NCBI GenBank assembly: GCA_051294375.1
Contig: CM119270.1
Span: forward strand, 8,295,213 to 8,359,212
Reading direction: 5' to 3'
DNA: 64,000 nt
DNA from: Paraspadella gotoi
Taxonomy: Eukaryota > Chaetognatha
Below, one piece after another: positions 44,001 through 56,045 of this stretch (position 1 is the stretch's first letter; every line of letters begins with the position of its first letter). Both the position numbers and the translations under genes were made by a program. The notes beneath the pieces were generated by a model. The model ran no database searches. It was not told the origin of the DNA and saw nothing but the letters and a program-made list of their open reading frames with translations.

Positions 44001-44758
44001 CCATAGCGTCTTTTTCAAAATGAATAATTGCTTTTCTTTAAGAATCAAATACCGTAAGGACGAACTGAACCGAAAAAAAGAACAATTGATAAAAAGGCTA
44101 TCGGATTGATTCAATGAGAGAATCCGAATTTATTGACGCAAAGATGTTCGTTCTAAAATCATTATTAAATCTGGGTCCTGACAAAATGACCCAACCTCTC
44201 TCGTGGCTGACATTAACACGACCCAACTTATGAATTCAGCCTTTGATCAGGGATCGAGTTATCGAATGGAATCGATGGCCGAAGATTGGAACCCGCCTAA
44301 GTCTTTCTTTCCATTTTTAATCTTTCCTAGGAACTTATCTTACATAAAGATCGGGTTCAAAAGACTTTATAATAAAATTCAATTATCTGATTTCGAATGT
44401 ACTTAGTACATTTAGATCGCAAAGAATGACCAAAAAATAGTAGTAATACAAACAATTGTAAATAAGTATTAACCACGACATTTCTCTCGTAATTTTCCTT
44501 ATTGAAAACCTTGATTTTTTTTTATCACTCTCAGCCTCTCTCTCTCTGACGCTCTCTCTGTCTCTCTTTCCTTTCGCTTTTATATCCCTCTCTATCTCTC
44601 TTTCTCTCTCTATCTCTTTCCTTTCTCACTTACACTCCCTCCCTCTCTTTCTTTCTTCCGAGGTATCGCCAAATTTGAAAGAATAGTTGGGGAAATATTT
44701 GGTCGGGAGAAAAATCCTGGAAAACAACTAACATGATACGATTTATCAAGGAGAGGAA

Positions 44759-44760
<2 letters not shown>
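41086..44760. other. AT-rich spacer, no gene seen
   Basis: A short perfect hairpin (CACGGTAAATTTTTACCGTG, 42902-42921) and a GAC triplet tract (about 42570-42625) are the only structured pieces. The open frame at about 44200-44400 has no recognisable motif. Confidence 0.45.
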
Positions 44761-44764
<4 letters not shown>

Positions 44765-44806
<42 letters not shown>

Positions 44807-44986
44807 AAAGGAAACACTATCGTTTTCATTTCTTTTTTTGGGTCAGTCACCGCTTTTCCTAGCGAAACAAATTATTCAACAGAAATAAAGTCAAGCGAAT
44901 GAAAATAGAAAAGGATTTTGAACCGAGATTAAGTGAAGACAATTTATTAACCTTTGTTTGTTTGTTTGTTTTTTTCCTACTTTTTT

Positions 44987-45029
<43 letters not shown>

Positions 45030-45055
45030 ATCCTTCTTTCTTTTTTTTCTGTCCT
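44765..45055. repeat. GA and CTTT microsatellites
   Basis: (GA)n at 44766-44803 and (CTTT)n at about 44986-45053. Confidence 0.9.
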
Positions 45056-45172
45056 TTTTTCTTTCTTTTTTTCCCTTTATCTTCTTTCTTTATTTTTCTA
45101 GTTCATTTTTTTTTAGTTTGCTATTAATTTATTTAATTATTTTGTTTTTCCCATTCCCTAACAACTCGCTAA

Positions 45173-45233
45173 TAATTTTTATCCAAGGAACCCCAATGTT
45201 AGTAACATTGGGGGTTCCTTGGATAAAAATTAT
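45173..45233. repeat. Perfect inverted repeat of about 27 bp arms
   Basis: AATTTTTATCCAAGGAACCC, then CAATGTTAGTAACATTGG, then the complement. It would form a strong hairpin with a 3-6 base loop. No T-run follows, so there is no reason to call a terminator in this eukaryotic context. Confidence 0.85.
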
Positions 45234-45351
45234 ATGCATACGTAAGTTTCGGTCTCAGCTGAATAAAACCATCTGAAATATTACGAAAACAAGAACGGTA
45301 ATTCAAATGTGTTGCGCCGCAGTGACTGCCTTATCACGTGTATTTCTCGGG

Positions 45352-45406
45352 ACATGACATGACGTGACATGACATGACATGACGCGACATGACATGACTA
45401 CATGAC
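45352..45406 (+). repeat. GACAT pentanucleotide repeat
   Basis: Units of GACAT with GACGT/GACGC variants. Confidence 0.9.
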
Positions 45407-45569
45407 TACAATAACTTTGTTAGCCTGTGTATTTATGACACACACGACATCGGAATTACGTCTTTTATAGTTTTTAGGATTTCCAGAAGGCGGAGCAAGC
45501 AGTCACTGAGATTTGAGGGTTTTTTCTGACTTAAAAAATGAGCAACCAACTATAGGCAAATTATATGCA

Positions 45570-45594
45570 NNNNNNNNNNNNNNNNNNNNNNNNN
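45570..45594. other. Assembly gap (25 N)
   Basis: Unknown sequence. A GA-rich tract lies just downstream (45660-45735). Confidence 1.
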
Positions 45595-45769
45595 TTTTAA
45601 CGTAAGGAGGACAGATCGAAGGACCGACATACAGACAGGACCAAAAAGTGACTTAAGTGGAGAGAGAGACGAAGGAGAGAAGAGAGAAGAGAGAGAGGAG
45701 AGAGAGAGGTCGAGAGAGGAGAGAGAGAGAGAGACAAGAAAAACGGTGACCGACCTTCATTTAAATAAC

Positions 45770-46448
45770 GTTTCTGCAATGAATGCGCCGGCTAAATTTG
45801 TAAACACCTGCGAGTAGTGCTGTGACGCATCGTCTTAGTTATAAAAAAAAAAAAAAACCAAAAGATTCTCGATTTCAGGCTAAGAGAAATGAGAGCAAAA
45901 ACAGGCGATAATGTTTATTAGTTGTTGTTTAATCTTTTTTTAAACTTTCACCCATCATACAATTTGGATCTAGATATGTCAAGGCTCAAGCATTCATTCC
46001 ATATTTTTTTTAAACATTCAAATAAAACCTCTAAACTCCTAGATGTTTATTATAGAGTTTTAAATTAATATATTATAAACTAATGTCTTTTTATCTCTCT
46101 CCTCTCTTCCGTTTCTGCAATGAATGCGCCGGCTAAATTTGTAAACACCTGCGAGTAGCTGGTGAGCGCATCGTCTTAGTTATAAAAAAAAAGTAATAAG
46201 AAAAGAAATCCTAAAAGATTCTCGATTTCAGGCTAAGAGAATATGAGAGCAAAACAGGCGATTAATGTTTATTTAGTTGTTGTTTAATCTTTTAAACTTT
46301 CACCCATCATACAATTTGGATCTAGATATGTCAAGGCTCAAGCATTCATTCCATATTTTTTTTTAAACATTCAAATAAAACCTAAAAATCTAAGACGCTA
46401 ATGTACTATAGAGTTTTAAATTTTATTAATAAACTAATGTCTTTTTCT
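45770..46448 (+). repeat. Tandem duplication of about 335 bp
   Basis: 45770-46096 and 46111-46448 are near-identical (TTTCTGCAATGAATGCGCCG ... AAACTAATGTCTTTTT). They differ by small indels, many in homopolymers. The second copy ends in a 3' splice-site-like TTTTTCTAG. It could be real or an assembly artefact next to the gap at 45570. Confidence 0.85.
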
Positions 46449-46450
46449 AG

Positions 46451-47272
46451 GCAGCCGCTGACCCTGTGTCAGACGCCGCCGTCGTCCCTGCCGAAGCCGG
46501 CGTCGCCGCTGCTACGCGTACGCCGGCCAGTAAAGTCGCCTTTCTTGGTTATAATCGTTTAAGGGGCCCAGTGATAAAAATGATATCATAATTTAAGGGT
46601 CTTCATTAAGGAATTTGAATGGTGATAGTCATTAATTTTTCTTCGCGCGGGAAAGTGGACAAAATTCATTTTCATCTCTCTGTTGCAATTCGAACAAGGA
46701 CAAAGATATTTATTGGAAAATGTTTTAATTGATCTCCCCTAAATACTCGATACCTCTCATTCTCTTACTTTCACTTGGGAAGTCATTTTTTCCATGAATT
46801 TCGAATTTTAATTTTTAAACTGCAGAAACTGAATTCTTGCATCTGGGCCTCCTCGTGATAAAGGAATTTTTAAATAGTGATATAATCTCCTTCATACACG
46901 CAAGGAAAGGACAGAAAAAAAGGTCAAATCCCTCTTAAATTTCAAACAAGGATGTCATTTCCATTTGGTAAACATTCTCTCATGCCTATGTGATTATCTT
47001 TCGGTTTCCGTTGACTGTAGTTTGCAACAGATTTATTTTTAGGAGAGGATAAAGAGTGCTTCCCTTTTTCTCAATACTTGTATTAATGTTGGAGGTTACA
47101 TTTCTATCCAATTAGTGAATTGATTTAAAAAGAAAATGATTTTAAATTTATCCTTACTATAATTTTTCTAACTATTCCCCGATTTTTTTTCTTTTTTTTT
47201 TTATTTTTTGAAGAAAAAAAATAAACAGCGTACGAGGTGGCCCAGACGGAAAGTGATGACTCAACATCGTAA
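46451..47272 (+). CDS. Two candidate C-terminal exons of an unknown gene
   Basis: 46451-46529 is a GC-rich patch between TTTTTCTAG and A|GTAAAG. It reads AADPVSDAAVVPAEAG then VAAATRTP. 47229-47272 follows ATAAACAG. Joined in phase 1 it continues TYEVAQTESDDSTS and a stop. Phase agreement and GC contrast are the only evidence. The Ala-rich then acidic Ser-rich tail names no family. Upstream exons may be lost in or beyond the gap at 45570. Confidence 0.3.
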
Positions 47273-47559
47273 CGGAAAAGACTGGACTATTCCAACAATA
47301 AATGGAGTATTGGTGCTAAAATCTTATTATAAAGTTAGTAAAGTAGTGAATTGAATAAATTTAACATCTTAACCAATATTTTTCAACAGAAATAGAAGAC
47401 GACCCAGCAATTACGTCTGCGAGGCTATGAATTTCAAAATCAAATTTATATATAAAATTGAAAATGCATGTTGGTTTCATTATATTTTTTTCCTTTCTCT
47501 TCTCATTTCTATCTCAATCGTTGTATATAAATTTCTATATAAAAATTCAATGACAAAGT

Positions 47560-47885
47560 GTTCGCCGTCGTTCCTCTTCATTTTTTCGTCATCGGTTTTG
47601 TCTTCCTCTTTCCGTTTTCATCGTTGTTATTGTCGTGTTTGGCGTCTTCTTCCGTCGTTGCGTCATTGGTGTTTTTCGTCTTTGTCGTCATATATTCGTT
47701 GTCGTTTTCCCTAATTTTTTTTTGGTCTTAGTCGCCGAGAGAGAGAGAAGAGAGAAAGAAGAGAGAGAGAGAGTTGGTTTTGTCTTCGTCTTCACGGTCA
47801 GTTTTCATCGTCGTCGTTTTTGTCATCGTCGTTTTTGTCAGTCGTTGTTTTCTCACTGGTCATTTTCCTCGTCGTCGTCTTCACC
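47560..47885 (+). repeat. Cryptic GTC/TTC/GTT triplet repeat
   Basis: Imperfect triplets (TCG, TTG, TTC) over about 320 bp, interrupted by a GA tract (47738-47774). Open frames here come from the triplet periodicity. Confidence 0.75.
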
Positions 47886-48724
47886 GATTTCTTTTTCTAA
47901 AATTCTTTCGAATCTAAAAAAAAAAAATAGAAAATAATAAAAAAGTTTAATAAATGAATTAAGTAATAATTTGGTATAATGACAAGCTAAAATAGGTGCT
48001 GCCGCATAGTTCGAATCGAAGTTCGATCAAGATTCCTTTATATTTTCACTCTATTCAACAACTGCCATAGTCACGCAAAAAGAAAATTATACACATATCG
48101 GGCAGTGATTTCTGAAGCTTGGCGTCTGGGAAGCCACGAGGTAAGAGCGCGATCCGAAATTTCCATTTTATCATGCCACAAAACTGGTATTTAATTGACT
48201 GGTCAGGCCGTTTTTTCCTTTTTCCCAAAACCCTGCTTGATCTTTTGGAAAATAGAACAATCATCATATCAGTACCGGTTTCGGTATAGCCTTTTGTCTT
48301 CTCTAACAACAATAAAAAAAGAAAAAGTTTAAATTCTTTGCAATCTTGTATGCTTATAAAAAGCAATCAAATGAACTGGTTTTTTAGGTGAAATATGCAT
48401 AGTCAGCCTTCATTTTTTTCTTGTTCTAAAACCATCGAAGAGAACTGATTGTTTATAACTACATCTGTTTCAGGTAGAGAGCGCGGACTAATTTTAGTCT
48501 ATTTATATTACTTTCATGCAAATACGAATGAACGTCCCGTTTATCGCCCAGGTAAACGCCGATTTTAAGCGCAGATCCGGGCCGTATTTAAAACGTGGTT
48601 ATAAGGGTGTATCTAATGAGGACTTCGATCGACAAAAAAGGAATTGATCATGCGCGCCGAGTTCCGGGCAGATTAAACACAGCTTTTCAACAGGCTTTTA
48701 AAACCGTATTTTCATATTAATGGA

Positions 48725-49035
48725 ACGCGACGAATAGAACGCAAACGAACGAAACGGAACGAAACGGAACGAAACGGAACGAAACGGAACGAAACGGAAC
48801 GAAACGGTAACGAAACGGAACGAAACGGAACGAAACGTGAACGAAACGGAACGAACACGGAACGATAACCGGAACAAACGGAACGAAACGAACGAAACGG
48901 AAACGAAACGCGCAACGTAACGGGAACGAAAACCGGAACGAAACGGATACGAAACGGAACGGAAGCGAAAACGGACAACGAAACGGATACGAAAACGGGA
49001 TCAGAACGGATCGGAACGATCGGATACGGAACGGT
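48725..49035. repeat. GAACGAAACG minisatellite
   Basis: About 30 units of a 10-bp motif (GAACGAAACG), perfect in the first 100 bp and increasingly irregular afterwards. Confidence 0.95.
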
Positions 49036-49284
49036 TTTCGCCGGTCGGCTTTCTTTCGTTGGATTATTCCACAAACATGAGGCGCGATAATCTTTGGATT
49101 CGTTATGCTTTCAATTGAATGTCTCGGATTAGTTTGTTTCTACTTTATAAAACGATTGATTTTGTAAAAGTGTGATATCATAAGGGAGTTGAAAATTTAG
49201 ATATGGCCTCCTAATGAATCAGATCCTTTGAAATTTGTCATGTTTCATATCAACTTCTTTAATTTTTTGTATGTAAACAAATGT

Positions 49285-49600
49285 CGAGGACATGACCTAA
49301 TAACGCGTTTCGATGGTAACCGGAAATGTGTACGTGTAATAAAAAATCAACACTGACCCATTTCAACGACGTCGAGGCGTTACGTGTATACAAAAATTCA
49401 ACTTGACCTAAGTCACGCCGCCATTGCGAAGGCAACGGATACGCGACTATAATACGAGAGTTTGACCTAATAAATGCGACTCGCTCTGGCAGGGAAATTT
49501 TGTTGTAAATAAACGTTCGAATCGTCTTGACGCTAGATTTCACCACGTCACTAGGGCAACGAGAGTAAACGAGTTGGGGCTCCTGCAGTCGTTTGTACTC
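49285..49600. repeat. Decayed 63-bp tandem repeat
   Basis: TGACCTAAT-like starts followed by a GGTAACCG/GGCAACGG-like segment recur about every 60-65 bp (about 49287, 49352, 49401, 49464, 49528). On the - strand the period equals 21 codons without stops. Confidence 0.5.
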
Positions 49601-49734
49601 ATACACGCCACTTAGTTTGTTCTTTTATTTACGCCGAATGATTCACTTCGTGTCACTGAATGATATCATCGCCATCAATCAAATGACTAGTCACTCAATA
49701 TCAATGAATGATCTATACTCATCACAACGAATGC

Positions 49735-49975
49735 ATGTTCTATTCATTTGGTTATCATCACATCAGTCCATTTGTTATCATCGCACCTGATCTTTTTGTT
49801 ATCATAGCATCAATCATTTGGTTATCACGCTCATTATGTTATCATCTGCCATTAAATCATTTGGTTATCATCCGAATCAATTATTGGTTATCATCGCATC
49901 AATTATTGGTTATCATTCGCATAAATCTTTGGTTATAATCGCATCAAATATTTGGTTATCATCGCATCAATAATC
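49735..49975 (+). repeat. Short tandem repeat, about 21-25 bp unit
   Basis: TTTGGTTATCATCGCATCAA and variants repeat some ten times with small indels. Confidence 0.85.
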
Positions 49976-49979
49976 ATTA

Positions 49980-51111
49980 CTATTACACTCAATAAATTAC
50001 GTATTAGCTCAAATCAATTACTATTACAAAGGCAATCAATTCCTTTTAGCATCACTAATTTCGCTTTATCGCATCATCATTTTCTGGGCGAGATTTAACT
50101 ACTCTTAAGATTTTTTTCTCAATTATACGTTCTTAAAAAGGCCTTTTGGATAAATCACAATCTATACATATTTTTGATGGATAGATTGAGGTTGAAATTT
50201 TTGTGTGCTGGGTAGAAAATGTGTGACGCAAGCTTGATAAAAATAAAAGTTTCGGCTGAAACGTACCAGTTCGGGAGAAATCGAGTTTAAATGAAAAAAA
50301 TATGAGTCACATTTACTTGAATCCTTTTCTATTTATTTTAACCCATGAATAGATTGAGATGCAAATTTTGTGAGCCCGGTAGGAAAAGTGAGCTGCAAGA
50401 AGCCCTAATATAAATCGTTTTGGACGGAAATGCAAGTTGAAAAAATGATCGCAAGTTCGAAAAAATGATGGCATAGTTAAAAAAAGATTTTAAAAGCATA
50501 AGGATCGTCGCCAATTGCATAAAAAGAGAGAGATGAGATGAGAAAGAAAGAGTGAGTGAGAGAGAGAAGAGACGAGAGAGATGTGAGAGAGAAAGAGAGA
50601 GAGTGTAGAGAGAGAAGGAGACATAAAATAAAATACGAGGATATTTGTTTGTTTTGTATAAATGTAACAAAACCTTAATAACTCTGTCCTGAACTCAATT
50701 TTAATAAAGGACATCGATGATGATAGCTGAATATAAATTATAATTATTATTAATAATTAATTAATTAATTCAATCGATTAATTACATTAATTATTATTTA
50801 AGGCAGAATGCGCACATTGTCTTTGCTCAAACTTGCTTATTCTTAATAGTGTGGAGAATAAAATACCATAAAATGGCGCTACCGCCTACGCAATCCTTTG
50901 ATCTGTTGCGACATCGTCTTCCACACTCCTCCCTTTCCTCCGCCTTTAATTCTCGATACAATCTCCGTCGATATTTTTTCCGTTTTTAATTCTTGCAACT
51001 TGAAAAAAAATCATAAAATAGCGTTGAACAAAGTGTTAAATTGGTGGATAAAAAATACATTTCAAAAATTGCTGCCATTACCCAACTCCAACTTAATCAT
51101 TTCCCTTTCCA
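49980..51111. other. AT-rich spacer, nothing seen
   Basis: A GA tract at about 50525-50620 and TTAA runs at about 50745-50800. No gene. Confidence 0.5.
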
Positions 51112-51136
51112 NNNNNNNNNNNNNNNNNNNNNNNNN
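51112..51136. other. Assembly gap (25 N)
   Basis: Immediately abuts a family C repeat, so the gap may be a repeat-caused join. Confidence 1.
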
Positions 51137-51306
51137 TAAACGAGATTGTTGAGAGAGTCTTGATTGAAACCTTGCAGGGACCTGCTATGTCATTATCTTG
51201 TAAGAGTGATGGAGGCCTTAAACCACCAAAGCCTATCCAAAGTCAGGGGCAAGATCAGCTTATTTATAATGGATAATTTTTATATTGGATGTACCAATTT
51301 CATAAT
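51137..51306 (+). repeat. Family C repeat
   Basis: TAAACGAGATTGTTGAGAGA through GATGTACCAATTTCATAAT, opposite orientation to the copy at 13366. The outer end is cut by the gap. Confidence 0.9.
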
Positions 51307-51814
51307 AGTTTTTACTACAAAGCGTGAAAAAGCGGAGAATTTGACCCTTTTTTTGCATTTTTGACGCTGAAGACATTAAAATTTTTAATAACATATTTTA
51401 TATTTTTGATCTAATTTTTTAAGAAGAATCAGAATCTTTAATAAATATTAAAAAAAAATTATTTTGAAAATTTATGATTTTATAAGGATATTACTATAAA
51501 TATATTGTAATTAATGATACTGTTCCCCAAACAATATAAGCAAAATATTTTTTATACTCCTTAATCATACTATCTCACGTCTAAATATCCATGTTTGTTC
51601 ATTTAAACAAAATTTATGTTCGCCAGTGCTCCACTCTATTATGCAGTGAACAACAGACCAAAACTTTGTCATTTGTTTACTTTTAACAAGAAATCTCTTT
51701 TTATTTTTGTAATTGCCAAACTGAAATAAAGTTTAATGAACTCGTCCGATTGGATTTTTTCTCTTTTTTTTTTTGCATAAGTTAAATGTGAGATTTGTAA
51801 CTCTCTCCGTTTTT

Positions 51815-51851
<37 letters not shown>

Positions 51852-53063
51852 CTCTCTCTCTCAGTCTCTCTCTCTCAGTCTCTCTTTCTCTCTCTCTCTC
51901 TTTGAGGTGACACTAAAAAATAAAAAAACATCGAATTCGATTGTTTTTACGATATTCACATTTTAAATAAACTATAAAACAAAATGAAATATTCTCCCCT
52001 TGGAAAAGCTTTAATCAAATCTTTTTCTCTTCTTTCCTTTTTTTATCTCATCTTTATTCGTCTCATCGACCAAAATGAAAAAAAAATGTATTTGAGTAAA
52101 AAATTAAATAGTGTTTGCTTTTTAATTTTTAAAGTGATTTCGTCCGCTCCCCCTCTACACCCCCCGCCGCCCCCCTTCCATCGCCCCTGGAAAATGAAGA
52201 AGTAAAACATTTTTTGTTTGAGTTGAGAGGAAAAACCGTTAAAAAGGTTTAAGGGGAAAAATAGAAGGGAATGAATCACGACGCCACCGAGAAATTCAAC
52301 TTTGAAAAAAAAATATTGTCATTTATTTTTATTTTTTTATTTTTTTATTTTTTTTCTCAATTTTTCGTTTACTATGGTTTTTGACTGTCAATTTCGATTT
52401 TTGTTAGTGTAATTTTTTATTTGTTTGTCTGGATTGACTTTTGGTTCAACTCTTTATTTTGTTTTATAAACAAAATAATTTTTGTGATTGAATCAGTGAT
52501 GAGGCGAAATTTCCTGAGCAATAAGCGTTCTATTTGTTGTTTTTTTTGTTTTTTGTTTTTTTGTTCTTTTTTTTCGCCAGAAAAAAACACACTGACACAA
52601 TCACCCAAACCCAGAACTGGAGCTGTTTTCTGATCAGATCCCCTTCCCGCTGACTTATGGACCAACAATCGGCAGTTTGCCATGAAATTGTTCAAATAGC
52701 GCTAATTCAAATATTATAAATCACTATTGTTCATCTATATATAACTAAAAATAAAAAAAATTAACAATCACGTTCGACGTCGCATTGAATTCTTAAATGT
52801 CACATCTTTAAATTTTTATTTTTCCATGAAATTTCATCGAGGAAACAATTTCTCACACCCAATTATTTTTTCGCAGGCTTCGCGACCTCCCAAAAAGTAT
52901 TATCGCCGTTTTTCCCCCTTTATTTTTAAGCTTACCATTTAATCTATTGCCATTTAACTTTTTGCCATTTAATCAAATGCCAACGTATTTAATATCACCG
53001 GCCCTCAGAAACGCTAAAGGATAAAAATTCAACGCCCACCCCGCTCCCTCATCTCTATTTTCT

Positions 53064-53139
<76 letters not shown>

Positions 53140-53200
53140 CCTCCCCTTTCATAACTTCAATCTCAACGTTTGGTCGCTCCACCCAAATAGACATCCCCCC
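51307..53200. other. AT-rich spacer, nothing coding seen
   Basis: CT tract with CAGT interruptions (51820-51902), C-rich patch (52145-52190), CT tract (53064-53140). Confidence 0.5.
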
Positions 53201-53206
53201 AATCTA

Positions 53207-54620
53207 AGAGCTTAGTAGGGTGGATGACGGAAATATCACAGGGCCTCGCTACCGAGCGCAGAATAACTATCACTTATAGAGGTGACACACCGCAACCGGC
53301 GCTATAAAAAAATCATCATTTGCAAACCAAAGATTTTTTCAATCTGAAAGATTTTTTTTGTAATAAAAACTAAAGTCATTTATATATTTAGATTTCATAT
53401 TGATTGGTTATGATTTGAATGGGCAATAAGTAGAGAAAAGATGCTTTAAAAATCGTATTTTATTTTAAAACTCAAATCTTTTTTTTTTTCAATATTTTTT
53501 TCTAACTTTCTGAATATTTTTAAAGAAAATATCTCCTGAAAGCTCTTGAAAATTTGAAGTGAATAACATATTTAAGAATATTGTAACATAAAAATAAGCT
53601 TAACCAGCTTTTATTTAATCAAGGTAATCAAAATTGAAATAATAAAATCTTAAAATATATTTTTTTGAATATCTGACATATTTAAACTATATTGATTGGA
53701 CTAATTATTGTTTATATAGGTATAATAAAAAAGCTTGAAAAAGACTAAATTAAAATGGTTAACAATAAATTAATAATTATTTCAAATCTGCTCTTTGGTA
53801 CAGCTAATTTAACAGTTATCTTAGTTTTTATTACCTTTGTTAATTTATAGCTGAATAGGCTCATTTTTATATTATTATATTTTTAATTATGCCATTCTCT
53901 TCATATTTTTAAGAGCTTTTAGAAGATATTAATTGTAGAAAATGTTTTATATTTTCTATGCCGAACGGAGGCGAACGTGTTTGCTGAGGTTTTACCTGTT
54001 TGGAAATGTTTTAACGTGAGCTCATTTGAGAGATGTTGAAGAAAAAGAATGTATTTTTAGTACTTTTATTTCCAGTAAATAATCCTCAGAAACTCGTGAA
54101 AACGTAGTTTCTTCTGGTGAAACAATTTCAGTGAGTTTCAAAACTAAACTAAAAAAAAAAAAAAAAAAGTCATAATAATACACAAGGAAATCAAGGAGGG
54201 AGAAAAATGCCTGCAAATTGGCTGAACGGTGAAAAAGAATCGAACATCTTTCACATTAATATTTATGCCTTTTTATATAATTTTTTTTAAATGTTCAGAA
54301 AGTTAGAAAAAAAGATTAAAGAAAAAAAATGTTTTAAAATGAAAGGCGATTTTGAAGGCAACATTTCTCTGCTCATTGCCAAGTCAAATCATAACCAATC
54401 AATATGAAATTTGGTTATATAAATGACTTTGGTTTTTACTAAAAAAAAAAATTCAAAGGTTTGCACTGGTTGTATAAGAGCCGAGTAGGGTGGATTACGG
54501 AAAATATCACATGGCCTCACTACCAAGCCAGAACGACTACACTATAAGAGCTTAGTAGGGTGGATGACAGAAAATATAACAGGGCCTCGCTACTGAGCCC
54601 TAACGACTGCCTCCCCCCGT
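53207..54620. mobile_element. Fold-back element (family B) with sub-terminal repeats
   Basis: 53385-53500 (TTTCATATTGATTGGTTATG ... ) is inverted at about 54340-54420 (CATAACCAATCAATATGAAA), separated by about 850 bp of AT-rich sequence. Outside the arms a unit of about 70 bp starting AGAGCTTAGTAGGGTGGATG occurs once at 53209 and twice in tandem at about 54477 and 54550. No coding capacity. A related single-arm copy lies in the SoxC intron. Confidence 0.75.
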
Positions 54621-55327
54621 GATCAGAATATCCGCGGTTCTCCCGGTTGGCGTTTGTGAAAAATTCAGTTTTCTGTCTATTTTTTTTTTTATTATTATTT
54701 TTTGGTTCTTTTTGGTCATTCTATCTTTTTTGTCATTTTTATCCTTAATTTAAAATTTTTAATTCCTGTTCTCAACACAAAATGTTCGAAAAGCAAAAGG
54801 ACCGGCGGGTCCTAACAATATCTAAGCATGTTCCTGAGTCTTGATTCTTTTCTCTTTTTGACAACTTATCATCTTCATTGCGTGAAGGTCTTGAATCAGT
54901 TTTTCCGATTTTTCGCTCTCTCTCTCTCTATCTCTCTCTCTCTCTCTCTCTCCCTTAGAAACAAAAACCGAAACAAAAACCAGGAGATGATTAGTGATAT
55001 TTTCATTTTGCAGGCTATTTCGCTTAAATTTGCTATTCATAAACTTTATCCTTTATTGTGACTTTTAAATTATAAAGCTCTAAAAATTTCAAACTTGCTT
55101 TACTTATATAAAATTGGATATTGTATAATTTATTTAAAGTTATAAACTCGAAAGTCAACTGTTCGACTTCAGATGGAGATTTAATTTCCCAACTTTTTTT
55201 TCTCGACTCTTTGAATCGTTAGAAAACGATTCGGCGTTTTTATGGCGGCTTTTAAAAAGTTTGGTTGTCTATCAGTCCTTCGAATGCGCCTTACATTTCG
55301 CTTCTCCCAGGGTACAGAGAGAGGGAG

Positions 55328-55369
<42 letters not shown>

Positions 55370-55690
55370 AGAGAGGAGAGAGAGAGAGAGACTTTAATAT
55401 AATTTTGTTTCAAAGCCTAGCCTCTCGCGTTTTTGCGGTTTTGCCGTTTCAGAAAAACAAAAAGGCAAAAAAAAAAATTTCAAAAACATTTCTCCTGTTA
55501 TTTCTTTGACTTTGCTTCAATTTTTTTCTTTCTTTTCTTGTTTACCTTCCCTCGTCGAGAAGACGGGCTAAGGGGAAACCGTTCAAAGCTAAAAAAAAAC
55601 TCTTATTCACTCAAACCTTTTATAAATATTTATCCGAATAATTATCTCTTGCTTCGGCCTCGAGACTCCGTTTTCCAGACAAATCGTCGC
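54621..55690. other. Spacer, nothing coding seen
   Basis: CT tract 54916-54953 and GA tract 55316-55392. Confidence 0.5.
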
Positions 55691-55694
55691 TTGA

Positions 55695-56045
55695 GTCACG
55701 AGAAGTGAGACTTGATGTGGGAAGTGGAAACTGAGAAGTGAGACTCGATTTGTGAAATAAAAATTGAAAAGTGAGACTTGATGTGGGAAGTGAAAAATAA
55801 AATGTGAAAAGTGTGAGTCGATTTAGGAAGTAAAACCCTAATAATGAGAAGTAAGACTTAATTTAGGAAGTGAAAAGTGATACTCGAATTTCGATTTAAA
55901 AAAATAAAATTGAAAAGTGAGAAATGAGAATTGACATGGGAATTAAAAACTGAAATGTAAGAAGTGAGATTCGAAATGCGAAGTGAAACTGAAAAGCGAA
56001 AAGTGAGGCTCGTAAAATTAAACATGAGAAGTGAGACGCGATTCC
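55695..56045 (+). repeat. Degenerate GAAGTGAGACT-type tandem repeat
   Basis: GAGAAGTGAGACTTGATGTG and related units (GTGAGACTCGAT, GTGAGATTCGAAATG) recur every 30-45 bp over 350 bp. Confidence 0.75.
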
